A DNA stretch of 64,000 nt from Pontibacter flavimaris (GCF_001907195.1 NZ_LVWA01000003.1:248001-312000), one strand, 5' to 3'. Positions 1 through 9,372 are shown, counted from the stretch's first letter. Notes: generated by a model not told the origin, from the sequence alone. A program made the numbers and translations.

Positions 1-5
1 CTCTC

Positions 6-43
6 AAAAAAAACACCTGCCAAAACATTATGTCCGGCAGGTG
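6..43 (-). terminator. Rho-independent terminator
   Basis: CACCTGCC (14-21) pairs with GGCAGGTG (36-43). On the minus strand the stem is followed by a run of eight T, directly downstream of the gene at 68-568. Confidence 0.8.
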
Positions 44-67
44 CTGCAGAGAAATTTCATAAGTATA

Positions 68-568
68 CTATAAATTGATCTTCTTGTTTTCGCCCCCTTT
101 GGCTGGCTCGCCGGTAATGGCTGCCTTGGCCATGCCAAATAACGTCACCATGGTATTGCTCGGTGTGTCCCAGTACTCTGCTTTGTCAATCCTCACGCGG
201 ATCAGGCCGATGTTCTTGTCTTCTTTGCCCTCCGGGAACCAGGCCTTCATGTCGGAGCTCCAGAGCTCGTTTATCTTCTGCTGGTCGCGCAGCAGCTGTG
301 CCTTACCCGAGATAGACACGTACAGGTTGTCGTCCGGGTTGGCATAGCTCAGGTTAACATGGGCGTCGTGCTTTATTTCGTGCGACTTGCCAGACTCGTA
401 GCCGGTAAAGAACCAGATGTCGCCATCCGCCTCCGCCTGCTGGTTTTTCATGGGGCGGCTTCGCAGTGTGCCGTCATCATCCACGGTGGTCATCATGGCA
501 ATCTTCACGTCTTTTATTTTGTCCAGGAGCTTCCTGAGATTTTCCTTGGTGTTTGGGTCGTTTTGCAT
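68..568 (-). CDS. Pyridoxamine 5'-phosphate oxidase-like general stress protein
   Basis: A 166-residue protein of the general stress protein 26 branch of the FMN-binding split-barrel (PNPOx-like) superfamily. The N-terminal helix, the AMMTTVDDDGTLRSRPM strand pair (about residues 24-41), the DIWFFTG strand and the late EYWD segment are typical. Family members bind flavin or heme-like cofactors and are linked to oxidative or general stress; the substrate cannot be read from sequence. It is monocistronic, with its own terminator at 6-43, and faces away from the divergent acpH-like gene. The family call is secure, the exact reaction is not. Confidence 0.85.
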   Translation of the reverse strand: MQNDPNTKENLRKLLDKIKDVKIAMMTTVDDDGTLRSRPMKNQQAEADGDIWFFTGYESGKSHEIKHDAHVNLSYANPDDNLYVSISGKAQLLRDQQKINELWSSDMKAWFPEGKEDKNIGLIRVRIDKAEYWDTPSNTMVTLFGMAKAAITGEPAKGGENKKINL

Positions 569-714
569 AGCTGTATATCTTGTTTGTGTTTGATTACGCG
601 GCGCTGTAGCCTAGGGTTTATACTTTGCCCGCTGCAACCAACGCCACCCAGAAGCCGCTAAAACAATAGGCGGAGTAGCCGGTTTATACTTTTCACCTAA
701 CCCTTCCTCACCCT

Positions 715-1299
715 TTGAACTACCTGGCACACATCTACCTCTCCGGCAACGACAATGAGCTACTGGTGGGTAATTTTATGGCGGATGCCGTGAAGGGCAG
801 GCAGGCCGAGCTGTACGCACCCGGCATCGCCAAAGGCATCCGCCTGCACCGCCTCATCGATACCTACACCGACACCCACCCGGTGGTGGCCGAGACAAAA
901 GCCCGCCTCCGCCCGAAGTATAAAAAATTCTCCCCGGTTGTTGCCGACATGTATTATGATCATTTCCTGGCCCGCAATTTCAGTGCCTATGCCGGCGAGC
1001 CCCTACCTGATTTTGTACAGAAGGCCTATACCTTGATCGGACAGCACCACCACGTGCTGCCACCGCGCATGCAGCACCTATTTGAATACATGCAGCGGCA
1101 GAACTGGCTGGAGTCTTACGCCGAAGTGGAGGGGATAGGGCAGGCGCTGCAGGGCATGAGCCGCCGCACCACCTTTGCCTCGGGTATGGAAACGGCGGCC
1201 GAGGAGCTGGTGGAGCAGTATGATTTATACTTTGCCGACTTCCAGGTTTTCTTCCCGGAACTGGAGCGGTACGTGGCAGGGGTGAGGGAGGAGTTGTGA
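715..1299 (+). CDS. Acyl carrier protein phosphodiesterase (AcpH/DUF479 family)
   Basis: A 194-residue protein starting with the family's hallmark MNYLAH. HRLIDTYTDTHP (about 45-56) and DMYYDHFLARN (about 79-89) are conserved acidic/His metal-site segments of the HD-like AcpH fold. Family members remove the 4'-phosphopantetheine arm from acyl carrier protein. The start codon is TTG at 715: the canonical N-terminus begins exactly there and no ATG precedes it in frame. A TTTATACTTTTC word sits 25-30 bp upstream. Whether it acts on ACP in this phylum is not certain; an alternative is an uncharacterised DUF479 hydrolase. Confidence 0.85.
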   Translation: MNYLAHIYLSGNDNELLVGNFMADAVKGRQAELYAPGIAKGIRLHRLIDTYTDTHPVVAETKARLRPKYKKFSPVVADMYYDHFLARNFSAYAGEPLPDFVQKAYTLIGQHHHVLPPRMQHLFEYMQRQNWLESYAEVEGIGQALQGMSRRTTFASGMETAAEELVEQYDLYFADFQVFFPELERYVAGVREEL

Positions 1300-1454
1300 G
1301 TATCTTTACTTTTCAGGTCTGTAACTAACCTTGGAGAAAGTCAATCGCCTCCTCGTCCTTGAGCATTAGCTTACCGAAATTGTGAAAGAGCAAATACAAG
1401 ACATGGATTATTCAGGACAATCCGGCTGCATTCCCTCTTTTACGCTACAACTAA

Positions 1455-1488
1455 AGAGGGGCGGCAGAAAATATCCTGCCGCCCCTCT
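1455..1488 (-). terminator. GC-rich hairpin, terminator of the SlyD-like gene
   Basis: AGAGGGGCGGCAG (1455-1467) and CTGCCGCCCCTCT (1476-1488) form a 13-bp perfect stem with an 8-nt loop. It lies just downstream of the minus-strand peptidyl-prolyl isomerase gene and is followed on that strand by a short T-rich tail. Confidence 0.65.
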
Positions 1489-1514
1489 CTTTATACTTTC
1501 AGCGTTTATACTTT

Positions 1515-2027
1515 TTAGTGATGCACACCGCCTTCGCCGTGCACGTGGCCGTGCGAAAGCTCGTCCGGCGTGGCTTCGCGGATGCTCTCCACCTTGCCTT
1601 TAAAGTATAGCTCCTTGCCCGCCAGCGGGTGGTTGAAGTCCATCTTTACCGTGTCAGCCGTTACTTCCACCACGCGGCCCTGCAGCTGGTTGCCCTCGCT
1701 GTCGGTCATGGGGATGTAGTTGCCGATCTCCAGCATATCCTCCGGCACGGCGCCCTCTACCTCAAAGGCATTCTTCGGGAGGTCAACCACTGCGTTCTCG
1801 TCCTGTCCGCCGTAACCTTCCTCGGCATCCAGTTTAAAGTCAAAGGAATCGCCAACCGACAAGCCATCCAGCTTTTCCTCGAACTGCTCCGGAAGGCCGC
1901 TCAAGCCATAGATGAATACCATCGGCTGTTCTTTATCGGCTGTTTCTATCAGGCTTGGTTCGCCTTGCTCGTCCATAATGCGCAGTTCATAGGTGAGCGA
2001 GACTACTTTGTTTTTCTCAATCTTCAT
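1515..2027 (-). CDS. FKBP-type peptidyl-prolyl isomerase, SlyD-like
   Basis: A 170-residue SlyD-type protein: a split FKBP domain (residues about 1-70 and 130-150) interrupted by the insert-in-flap chaperone domain (about 75-128). GLSGLPEQFEEKLDGLSVGDSFDF and AEEGYGGQDE are classic SlyD segments, and NHPLAGKELYF returns to the FKBP barrel. The C-terminus is His-rich (HGHVHGEGGVHH), as in metal-binding SlyD proteins, which suggests nickel, zinc or copper binding. No signal peptide, so cytoplasmic. Family function is prolyl cis-trans isomerisation and protein folding. It is monocistronic, with a hairpin at 1455-1488. Confidence 0.9.
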   Translation of the reverse strand: MKIEKNKVVSLTYELRIMDEQGEPSLIETADKEQPMVFIYGLSGLPEQFEEKLDGLSVGDSFDFKLDAEEGYGGQDENAVVDLPKNAFEVEGAVPEDMLEIGNYIPMTDSEGNQLQGRVVEVTADTVKMDFNHPLAGKELYFKGKVESIREATPDELSHGHVHGEGGVHH

Positions 2028-2107
2028 GTCTTATTGTTTAGTTTTCGAGTTTTGAAAGGTAATAATTTATATCCATACCTCTAAACCCCGTCCAATGTTT
2101 AGGGGTT

Positions 2108-4051
2108 TTACTCCATTAGCTCCTGCAGCTCCCAGGCGCTGCGGTAGGCGTTTATACTTTCTACGTAAGCCAGGAACGAAGCGTAGAACGGGTGCTGGCC
2201 AAGGGTAGCGCTGTCGCCCACGATCACCATTTTCTTCTTCGCACGCGTCATGCCCACATTCATGCGGCGGATGTCTGCCAGGAAACCGATCTCGCCCTGC
2301 TCGTTGCTGCGCGTCATGCTGATGTAGATGATGTCGCGCTCTTGCCCCTGGAAACTGTCCACGGTGCCTACTGACAGGTGCCGCAGCTGCCGCAGCTCAT
2401 GCAGCTTCGGCATGTGCTCCACGCGGTCCTCCAGGTAATTGATCTGGGCGCGGTAAGGGGCGATAACGCCAATGCGCAGGTGCTCCACTTCCTCGTCGGC
2501 GTGGCTGTAGTCTTTCAGCAGGTGCGCCAGGTGGTTGAGCAGCAGGTTGGCCTCGTCGGGGTTGGCCGAGCTGCTGCTTTCCGGCGTTTCCGCCTCGTTG
2601 TAGCCACACCCGGCCGTATCCACAAACTCCACGGCCAGGCCCGGCGCAAAGTGCGGGCTATACTCGTGCAAATCGCTGCTGTGCACGCTCTCGTGCGCCA
2701 TCAGCTCGCCATTATAAAACTGCTGGTTCGAGAACTCCATGATGTGGTGGTGCATGCGGTACTGCGTCTTCAGCATCACCGAAACATCCTGCTGCCGCTC
2801 GATGCACTTCTCGAAAAGCGTCTTGCCCAGGCCTTTCTGCTCGGCCAGGAACGATTTTACTGTGGGCGGCAGCTGGCAATGGTCACCGGCCAGTACCACG
2901 CGCTTTGCTCTTGAAATCGGGATCCAACAGGCCGGCTCCAGCGCCTGTGCCGCCTCGTCTATGAACACGGTGTCGTACTCCAGGTGGCGAATGGCTTTGT
3001 TGGCCGCGCCTACCAGGGTGCAGGTGATCACCTGCACATGGTTGAGCAGGTCCTCAGTGATGTACTCCTCCACCCGGTCGGCCTCGTCGAGCAGCCGCTT
3101 GCTTTCCATTTTGTAGAGTTGCCGCTGCGCCCGCTCCTCATGCCCGAACTTGCGCTTAAACTGGAAAGCCATGCGCTTGTACTCCTCGGCCGTTTTGCGG
3201 TAATCCTTCAGGGTTTTATAGGATCGGTGTGCCATTACCTGCGCGTCCAGCGTATGCTCCAGCAGCACATCCGACACGCGCGAGGGGTTGCCGATGCGGA
3301 TCACGTTCACGCCCTCGTTGGCTAACTTTTCGGTAAGTAGATCCACAGCGGTATTGGAGGGGGCCGTTACGAGCAGGCGCTTCTGCGTTTTAAGGGTAGT
3401 CAGGATGGCCTGCACCAGGGTGGTGGTTTTGCCTGTGCCCGGAGGACCGTGGATGATGGCCACATCCTTAGCCTGCACGATCCGGCGCACCGCCTCGTTC
3501 TGCGAGGGGTTCAGTGACGGGATCTCGTCCAGGGTGGCATCGCTGAACTGGGCGGGCACATCGCCTAAAAGGATATCCCGGAGCTCCGCCAGACGGTTTT
3601 TGTACGCCTCGAGCACCTTCTTCATGGCGATCTCCATCTCGCGGTAGCTCATCTCGTCAAAGGTGAGGTCGATGCCCAGGCGGCCATCCTCTACCCAGTC
3701 CGGCAGGTCTTCCTTGTTGGTGGCCAGCTGCACCTTGTTGCGTTTCAGGCCCACGATCACGCCGTTTATACTTTGGCGCTCGCCGCTGTTGCTGAAAAGG
3801 GCAGCCGTTTTACCCACCTGGAACAGGTGCAGCTGGTCGCGGTCCTTGGTGCGCTCCAGCTCTACCACTACTTTGTTGCCGAAGCCAATTTCCTCCTTGG
3901 AGATGGTGACCGGGTACCAGCAGAAACCCATGGCCTTGCGCTCGGCAATGGTGCTTTTCAGGCTCTTGATCTTGTATTGCTGGCGGTCCTCTTCCTGTTC
4001 TATTTTGAGCAGGTCCTGTACCTGCTTCAGTTCTAATAATATGTCGCTCAT
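2108..4051 (-). CDS. Superfamily 1 DNA/RNA helicase (IGHMBP2/Upf1-like)
   Basis: About 647 residues. After an N-terminal OB-like region, Walker A GPPGTGKT lies near residue 205, APSNTAVD follows, the DEAA box (FIDEAAQALEP) is near 368, then GDHCQLPP, TVDSFQGQERD and VGMTRAKKKM. This motif series defines Upf1-type SF1B helicases, common in Bacteroidota. I start at the ATG at 4051-4049 (MSDILLELKQ); the frame also extends four codons upstream to a TTG, which looks less likely. The substrate is unknown; 5'-3' unwinding is inferred from the family. A 7-bp hairpin overlaps the stop codon but lacks a T-tract. Confidence 0.9.
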   Translation of the reverse strand: MSDILLELKQVQDLLKIEQEEDRQQYKIKSLKSTIAERKAMGFCWYPVTISKEEIGFGNKVVVELERTKDRDQLHLFQVGKTAALFSNSGERQSINGVIVGLKRNKVQLATNKEDLPDWVEDGRLGIDLTFDEMSYREMEIAMKKVLEAYKNRLAELRDILLGDVPAQFSDATLDEIPSLNPSQNEAVRRIVQAKDVAIIHGPPGTGKTTTLVQAILTTLKTQKRLLVTAPSNTAVDLLTEKLANEGVNVIRIGNPSRVSDVLLEHTLDAQVMAHRSYKTLKDYRKTAEEYKRMAFQFKRKFGHEERAQRQLYKMESKRLLDEADRVEEYITEDLLNHVQVITCTLVGAANKAIRHLEYDTVFIDEAAQALEPACWIPISRAKRVVLAGDHCQLPPTVKSFLAEQKGLGKTLFEKCIERQQDVSVMLKTQYRMHHHIMEFSNQQFYNGELMAHESVHSSDLHEYSPHFAPGLAVEFVDTAGCGYNEAETPESSSSANPDEANLLLNHLAHLLKDYSHADEEVEHLRIGVIAPYRAQINYLEDRVEHMPKLHELRQLRHLSVGTVDSFQGQERDIIYISMTRSNEQGEIGFLADIRRMNVGMTRAKKKMVIVGDSATLGQHPFYASFLAYVESINAYRSAWELQELME

Positions 4052-4206
4052 GTATATCAACAAGAAAGGCTGGGCGTTTTGCCCCAGCCTTTATACTTTA
4101 GTTCCCTTTATGCGGATGCTTTCCGCGAAATTGCTTTGTAGCAGCAGCAGCAAGTATAACACATCCATACCCGTTAAGATTCATGCATGCCCCGGCAAAG
4201 TATACA

Positions 4207-4794
4207 TCATACTTTCTTTTTCTTGCGTGATTTGGAGCTGGCCTTGTTGAGGCGCACCTGCAGGAAAACAGCGTACATCAGCAGTAAAAAGGCGCCCACC
4301 GCCAGCACCGAGATCACCTTGTCTTTGCCGTACTTTAGGTCGTAGGTGGCCTTTACCTGTGTCTGCAGCTCCGCCATTTCGCGGTCTTTCTTACGCAGGG
4401 TGCTCTCCAGCGTTTTCACCTCGCTCTTCAGGCTGCTAATCTGCTTCTCGAAGTTGCGCTGATCCTCCAGGCTGAGCTTGCCCTCGCGCTTGCTTTGCAC
4501 CGTGTTCTGCGCGTACTGCCGCAGGCTGTTCTCCTTCACGGCACCTACCAGCTCGGTGTCCAGGTTAATGATCTTCTTGAGCGTTTCGATCACGTTGAGC
4601 AAATCCTTCTTGGATTGGGTGCCCCAGAAGCTGCTGTTTTGCTGTTTATAATACTGATACTCCAGTATCAGCTGCTCCCGCTCGCTCATCAAGCGCGTCA
4701 ACTTATCCTCTGCCTGCACCTTTGCTTCCTGCGCCTGTGCCCCCACAAACCAGAGGCTCAACACCACCAACGTAAATAGCTTTTTCATCATCAC
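4207..4794 (-). CDS. Secreted coiled-coil protein with C-terminal membrane anchor
   Basis: I do not recognise a named family. The 195-residue product has a signal peptide (MMMKKLFTLVVLSLWFVGAQAQ), a long charged helical region (about 30-155; heptad-like stretch EKQISSLKSEVKTLESTLRKK), one transmembrane helix (about 164-184, VISVLAVGAFLLLMYAVFLQV) and a basic tail ending KKKKV. The expected topology is a periplasmic coiled coil tethered to the inner membrane. It is transcribed alone, upstream of the helicase gene on the same strand. A structural role or partner-binding function is possible but unsupported. Confidence 0.75.
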   Translation of the reverse strand: MMMKKLFTLVVLSLWFVGAQAQEAKVQAEDKLTRLMSEREQLILEYQYYKQQNSSFWGTQSKKDLLNVIETLKKIINLDTELVGAVKENSLRQYAQNTVQSKREGKLSLEDQRNFEKQISSLKSEVKTLESTLRKKDREMAELQTQVKATYDLKYGKDKVISVLAVGAFLLLMYAVFLQVRLNKASSKSRKKKKV

Positions 4795-5180
4795 TCTGTA
4801 TTCTTAACCCACAATTTACACGCAAATATGGTCATCCTTATTGGATCAGGCCCAATTTATTTTTTCGTAAGGCAGTAGAAACAAGGCACCGGCGGCAAAT
4901 CCTGGGAAGCCAAAAAACCACCGCCAAAGCCGGTTGCTGCCACATAAACCCCGCCGCTACCAAAGAAAGCAAGTCGTGCAGCTCCGGGAGGTTGCCGCCC
5001 AGGCCCGGGCTGCAAAAAGTATAAAAGCGCAGTAGTTGCAAGGAGAAACTGTCCTCACTTTTTGCCAGCTTTAGCTGCAGGCTGCAGCCATTTGGATTAC
5101 CCTGAACTTTGGGCTTTTTCTTCCTGCAGGCGAATCACATTTTTCCTATCTTTATCCCTCCACAAAAATAGCAACCACGC
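4795..5180. other. Intergenic region between divergent genes
   Basis: No convincing gene. A 67-codon minus-strand frame at 4838-5041 has no recognisable protein character. The right end contains a -7-like TATCTTTA (5147-5154) for thyA. One AAGTATA word lies near 5018. Confidence 0.6.
5147..5154 (+). promoter_or_regulatory. Candidate -7 promoter element of thyA
   Basis: TATCTTTA differs from the Bacteroidota consensus TAnnTTTG only in the last base and lies 27 bp before the thyA ATG. No clear -33 TTTG at the usual spacing was found. Confidence 0.4.
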
Positions 5181-5975
5181 ATGAAGCAATATTTAGACCT
5201 GATGCAGCACATCCTGGACACCGGGGTAAGGAAAGAAGACCGCACCGGCACCGGCACCCTGAGCGTGTTCGGCTACCAGATGCGCTTCGATCTGCAGCAG
5301 GGGTTCCCGCTCGTCACCACCAAGAAAGTGCACCTGCGCTCCATCATCCATGAGCTGCTCTGGTTTTTGAAAGGCGATACCAACATCCAGTACCTGAAAG
5401 AGAACGGGGTGAGCATCTGGGATGAGTGGGCGGATGCGAACGGCGACCTGGGCCCGGTATACGGCTCGCAGTGGCGCAACTGGCCCACGCCCGACGGCCG
5501 CCACATCGACCAGATCACACAGGTGGTAAACCAGCTGAAGCACAATCCCGACTCGCGCCGCATCATTGTGAGCGCCTGGAACGTGGCCGAGATAGAGCAC
5601 ATGAAACTGCCGCCCTGCCACGCTTTTTTCCAGTTTTACGTGGCCGAGGGCAAACTCTCCTGTCAGCTCTACCAGCGCTCCGCCGATGTGTTTCTGGGCG
5701 TGCCGTTCAACATCGCCTCGTACGCTTTGCTGGTGCTGATGATGGCGCAGGTAACAGGACTGGAGCCGGGCGAGTTTATCTGGACCGGCGGCGATACCCA
5801 CCTCTACCTCAACCACCTGGAGCAAACGCAGCTGCAGCTAAGCCGCGCGCCGCGCGAGCTGCCGCAGATGAAGCTGAACCCTGCCGTGCAGGATATCTTT
5901 GGGTTTAGGTTTGAGGACTTTGAGCTGGTGAACTATAACCCGCATCCGGGTATAAAGGCGCCTGTGGCGGTGTAG
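5181..5975 (+). CDS. thyA: Thymidylate synthase
   Basis: A 264-residue ThyA, the same length as the E. coli enzyme. It converts dUMP to dTMP with methylene-tetrahydrofolate in the cytoplasm. The catalytic cysteine is Cys146 in LPPCHAFFQ. The phosphate-binding Arg-rich loop ([10 protein letters not shown], about 17-26), [29 protein letters not shown] and [10 protein letters not shown] are all intact. A dihydrofolate reductase gene, often next to thyA, is not present here. No AAGTATA word was seen inside the gene. Identification is certain. Confidence 0.98.
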   Translation: MKQYLDLMQHILDTGVRKEDRTGTGTLSVFGYQMRFDLQQGFPLVTTKKVHLRSIIHELLWFLKGDTNIQYLKENGVSIWDEWADANGDLGPVYGSQWRNWPTPDGRHIDQITQVVNQLKHNPDSRRIIVSAWNVAEIEHMKLPPCHAFFQFYVAEGKLSCQLYQRSADVFLGVPFNIASYALLVLMMAQVTGLEPGEFIWTGGDTHLYLNHLEQTQLQLSRAPRELPQMKLNPAVQDIFGFRFEDFELVNYNPHPGIKAPVAV

Positions 5976-6044
5976 GTTTCAGTCGGGTACGGATAATTTG
6001 CGTATGTATGTCGGTTATTATCCTTTCCACCTAATCTTAACACC

Positions 6045-6809
6045 ATGAAACTGAAACCCATACTTGCCCTGGCCTTTCTGCTTGCCTTTGTGCAGGTGCA
6101 GGCGCAGCAGCTAACGCCCCCGGACACGCTCAAGACCAGTGGCGGGCCTTTGTTGATACAGCCCATCACGCACGGTACGCTGGCGCTGACCTATAAGGCC
6201 AAAACCATCTATGTGGACCCATACGGTGGAGCGGATCTTTTTAAAGGGCTACCCGAGCCAGACCTGATCCTGATCACCGACATCCATGGCGACCACCTGG
6301 ATACGGCCACCCTGGGTGCCCTCAATACGGAGAAAGTAAGGCTGGTAGTGCCGCGTGCGGTGGCGGAGATGCTGCCGGAGAAGTATAAGCAGCAGCTGGT
6401 GATACTTGACAATGGCGGGCAAAGCATGCAGCAGGGCATCAACATACTTGCCATGCCCATGTATAACCTGCCCGACACTGCCGGTGCCTTCCATCCAAAG
6501 GGGAGGGGCAATGGCTATGTGCTGCAGCTGGGCGATAAGCGCGTCTACATATCAGGTGATACCGAGGGTATACCCGAGATGCGGCGGCTGGAGGACATCG
6601 ACGTGGCTTTTGTAAGTATGAACCTGCCCTACACCATGGAAGTGGATCAGGCCGCCGATGCCGTGCTGGAGTTTCAGCCAAAAATTGTGTACCCGTACCA
6701 TTACCGCGGCCAGAACGGCCTCAGCGATGTGGAGAAATTCAAGCAGTTGGTAGGGGCAAAGAACAAGAACATTGAGGTACGCCTGAAGGAATGGTACCCG
6801 AATAAGTAA
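6045..6809 (+). CDS. Secreted MBL-fold metallo-hydrolase (UlaG-like)
   Basis: 254 residues with a signal peptide (MKLKPILALAFLLAFVQVQAQ). The metallo-beta-lactamase fold is shown by THGTLALTYKAKTIYVDP (first strands), the metal motif TDIHGDHLD (about residues 78-86), VYISGDTEG (about 167-175) and a late VYPYHYRGQ segment. The usual HxHxDH reads D-I-H-G-D-H, so the first ligand is Asp rather than His. It resembles periplasmic UlaG-like hydrolases of unknown substrate. It converges on the SDR gene at 6884 across a shared terminator (6826-6865). Confidence 0.85.
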   Translation: MKLKPILALAFLLAFVQVQAQQLTPPDTLKTSGGPLLIQPITHGTLALTYKAKTIYVDPYGGADLFKGLPEPDLILITDIHGDHLDTATLGALNTEKVRLVVPRAVAEMLPEKYKQQLVILDNGGQSMQQGINILAMPMYNLPDTAGAFHPKGRGNGYVLQLGDKRVYISGDTEGIPEMRRLEDIDVAFVSMNLPYTMEVDQAADAVLEFQPKIVYPYHYRGQNGLSDVEKFKQLVGAKNKNIEVRLKEWYPNK

Positions 6810-6825
6810 GTATACTTTAGTGAAA

Positions 6826-6865
6826 CCAGAAAAGCACAGGCCGTAAAGTCTGTGCTTTTCTGGTA
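6826..6865. terminator. Bidirectional terminator between convergent genes
   Basis: ACCAGAAAAGCACAG (6826-6840) pairs perfectly with CTGTGCTTTTCTGGT (6851-6865). It lies between the metallo-hydrolase (+) and the SDR (-). Confidence 0.75.
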
Positions 6866-6883
6866 TTTATACATTGGGTGGCG

Positions 6884-7600
6884 CTAGGGGTTTGTGGACC
6901 ACAGGCCGGCCTCTTTCACAAACACACGGCGGTTGAGCTTGAGGTGGGCGACGATGAACTCGGCAAAGTCCTCCGGCTGCATCACGCGCTCAGGGTTGCC
7001 GTCGGTCAGCTTCAGTTCGATGGCCATGTCGGTGGCGACGGTGCTGGGCGTGAGGGTGGAGACACGGATATTGTGCTTGCGCACCTCCTGCATCAGCGAT
7101 TCCGACATCCCGATCAGGCCGAACTTGGAGGCACTGTAGGCACTGGTTACGGGGGCGCCTTTCTGCCCGGCGGTGGAGGAGATGTTAATGATGTCTCCCG
7201 TTTGCCGCTCGATCATCTCGGGCAGCACGGCGCGCGTAACGTAGTAGGGGCCCAGCAAATTCACTTTAATAATGCTTTCCCATTTCTCCGGCTCCAGCTC
7301 CAGGAACTTGGCAAAGGCCCCCACGCCGGCATTGTTGATCAGGATATCAAGCGGGCCCAGCTGTTCGCGTGCATCCGCCACAGCCTTATCCACAGCGTTT
7401 ATATCCGTCACATCAGCCGTTACGACAGCCGCTTTCACACCTTTTGCCTTCACTTCCTGGGCCACTTGCTCCAGTTGAGCCGTGGTGCGCGCCATCAGAG
7501 CCACGTTTACGCCTTCAGCGGCCAGTGCCAGGGCAATGGCCCGGCCAATGCCTTTGCCGGCACCAGTTACCAACGCGTTCTTTCCTTTTAGTGATTCCAT
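6884..7600 (-). CDS. Short-chain dehydrogenase/reductase (3-oxoacyl-ACP reductase-like)
   Basis: 238 residues, classical SDR. The nucleotide-binding TGAGKGIG is at about residues 13-20, NNAG near 90, INISSTAG near 138, and the catalytic Tyr-Lys in YSASK near 154-158. The PST-V-TDM segment after the active site is typical of FabG- or sepiapterin-reductase-like enzymes. It reduces a carbonyl using NAD(P)H; the substrate is unknown. It is a separate unit, with TATACTTTTATG-like sequence immediately at its start. A FabG role in fatty-acid synthesis cannot be claimed, because no fab genes are nearby. Confidence 0.88.
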   Translation of the reverse strand: MESLKGKNALVTGAGKGIGRAIALALAAEGVNVALMARTTAQLEQVAQEVKAKGVKAAVVTADVTDINAVDKAVADAREQLGPLDILINNAGVGAFAKFLELEPEKWESIIKVNLLGPYYVTRAVLPEMIERQTGDIINISSTAGQKGAPVTSAYSASKFGLIGMSESLMQEVRKHNIRVSTLTPSTVATDMAIELKLTDGNPERVMQPEDFAEFIVAHLKLNRRVFVKEAGLWSTNP

Positions 7601-7760
7601 ACTTTTATGTTGAGGTTTATTGCTCCAATTACAAGTTCATCACCCAAAATGTTTTAAAACCGGGCCCTATAAAGTATATAAATGGATGCTCCGGCAAAGC
7701 GACAGGATGGAAGTATGGGTTTACTTAAGTGGAATAATTTATACTTGCAGATGAAGCATT

Positions 7761-8579
7761 TTATACTTGCAGCCCCGCGCGAAGCTGGGCCACAAACGCT
7801 TCATTTTGGCTCAGTTCCGATCCGTTTATACTTGCGATGGCGCGGATGCCCGTCACGTTGGCGGCGAAAACGGCGTCGGCTTGCCGCAGCTGCTCCGGCG
7901 CCAGCAGCACCTGCTGCGTTTTTATACTTTGTGAATGGCACCAGGCCAGTATATTCCGGCGCAGGATGCCGTTCACGCAGCCGGAGCTAAGGGCAGGAGT
8001 ATAGAGTATGTTCTCCTTCACCCAAAAGATGTTGGAGGAAATGAGCTCAGCCACCTGGCCATTCCGGTCCAGCAGCAGCATGTCGTCTTGCTGCTGTGCC
8101 TGTTTCTCCAGCCCGGCCAGCACATACAAAGGCGCGTTGGGACCTTTAATGTGCGAAAGGGAAGTATAATACGTGTGGCTGTTCTGGCATATACCGATGT
8201 GCAGCGGCTGTTGGGAAGCGGGCGTAGCCGGCACTATACTTGCCAGCCAGTTCACCTGACTCGTTTGTGGGGTGTACAGCCCGGCGCCGGCACGCCATAC
8301 TTTCAATTTTAAGCGGCCATACGTTTCGGCTCTTTGCTGGCGGGCCAGCTGCAGCAGTTTATCCTCCAAGTAGGGCTCCTGAAAGTATGCCGGAAGCTCC
8401 AGTCGCAGGGCCTCGGCCGCCTCGCGCATGCGCTCGCGGTGCTGCTCCCAGAAGCGGATGTGCCCGTTTACAAGTATGGCTGTCTCAAAGAAGCCGTCAT
8501 TATACTGAAAAGCCCTGTCGGAAAGGGGCAGGTGGCAGTCAGACTCCCGGAGAAACGCATCGTTATAAAGTATGAACAA
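7761..8579 (-). CDS. Class IV PLP-dependent aminotransferase (PabC/branched-chain type)
   Basis: 272 residues of aminotransferase class IV. The N-terminal DRAFQYNDGFFET, the PLP-lysine region SHIKGPNAPLYVLA (about residues 140-153) and VAELISSNIFWVKE followed by SSGCVNGILRR match 4-amino-4-deoxychorismate lyase and branched-chain aminotransferases. The length and single-gene context fit a PabC-like lyase in folate synthesis, but a D-amino-acid or branched-chain aminotransferase is not excluded. The gene is unusually rich in the dispersed TTTATACTT word. It is divergent from msrA. Confidence 0.8.
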   Translation of the reverse strand: MFILYNDAFLRESDCHLPLSDRAFQYNDGFFETAILVNGHIRFWEQHRERMREAAEALRLELPAYFQEPYLEDKLLQLARQQRAETYGRLKLKVWRAGAGLYTPQTSQVNWLASIVPATPASQQPLHIGICQNSHTYYTSLSHIKGPNAPLYVLAGLEKQAQQQDDMLLLDRNGQVAELISSNIFWVKENILYTPALSSGCVNGILRRNILAWCHSQSIKTQQVLLAPEQLRQADAVFAANVTGIRAIASINGSELSQNEAFVAQLRAGLQV

Positions 8580-8697
8580 GACGCCGTTGCTTTAGTTAAG
8601 GTATTAAATTTAAGTTATCTGCCGGAGACTTGTGCATTTGATTTAGAAAAAACCGCCCTGCTGGCATCACGTACTATAAAGTATAAATCCTTCTCTT

Positions 8698-9372
8698 ATG
8701 ATTACCAGGAACTTACTCTTTCTTTTTGCCGCCCTTTTTTGCTTTATAGCCTGCTCCGAGGCAAACACCTCCGACCGCATGCAACTGACGGGCAGCGATG
8801 CGCTGGCGCAGGAGGAGGATACCGTGGGACTGCCAAGCGCTGTTTTTGCCGGCGGCTGTTTCTGGTGCACCGAGGCCTATTTCGAAAGGTTGAAGGGCGT
8901 GAAGGCCGTTATCTCAGGCTACTCGGGCGGCAAGGAGAAAAAACCGACCTACCGGCAGGTCAGCTCCGGCCTTTCCGACCACGCCGAGGCGGTGCAGGTT
9001 TACTATAATCCGAGCCAGATCACGTACCAGGAGCTGCTGGAGGTGTTCTTCGCCACCCACGACCCCACCACCCTTAACCGCCAGGGCCCTGATGTGGGCA
9101 AGCAGTACCGCTCCATCGTGTTCTACAAAACGCCGGAGGAGAAAAAACAGGCGGAGGCCTATATAAAGCAACTGGAGGAGGCAGGCACCTACAAGAACAA
9201 GATCGTCACGCATGTGCAGCCCCTGGATAAATTCTGGATCGCTGAGGAGTACCACCAGGACTATTACCGCCGCAACCCACAGGACCCTTACGTGGTATCG
9301 GTGGCCAGGCCGAAGGTGCGGAAGTTTGAGGATAATTACCGGAGCAAGCTCAAGCGGGAATATATAGAATAG
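8698..9372 (+). CDS. msrA: Peptide-methionine (S)-S-oxide reductase, lipoprotein
   Basis: A 224-residue MsrA with a lipoprotein signal (LLFLFAALFCFIAC, lipobox Cys at 19), so probably membrane-anchored in the periplasm. The catalytic motif GGCFWCTE holds the reactive Cys54. SGYSGGKEKKPTYRQVSSGLSDHAEAV, the HDPTTLNRQGPDVGKQYRS block and a C-terminal AEEYHQDYY complete the signature. It reduces methionine-S-sulfoxide in oxidatively damaged proteins. No msrB is adjacent. An AAGTATAAAT word lies about 18 bp upstream of the ATG. Confidence 0.95.
   Translation: MITRNLLFLFAALFCFIACSEANTSDRMQLTGSDALAQEEDTVGLPSAVFAGGCFWCTEAYFERLKGVKAVISGYSGGKEKKPTYRQVSSGLSDHAEAVQVYYNPSQITYQELLEVFFATHDPTTLNRQGPDVGKQYRSIVFYKTPEEKKQAEAYIKQLEEAGTYKNKIVTHVQPLDKFWIAEEYHQDYYRRNPQDPYVVSVARPKVRKFEDNYRSKLKREYIE

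Noticed and set aside
2081..2109. AAACCCC/GGGGTTT hairpin overlapping the helicase stop codon as a terminator
   Set aside because: Only seven pairs, overlaps the stop codon and lacks a T-tract on the minus strand.
4838..5041. 67-codon minus-strand frame between divergent genes
   Set aside because: No start context, no recognisable protein features, and a poor fit to neighbouring codon use.
7386..7394. Perfect DnaA box TTATCCACA
   Set aside because: Single copy inside the SDR coding sequence with no companions, AT-rich unwinding element or dnaA/dnaN nearby; not an origin.
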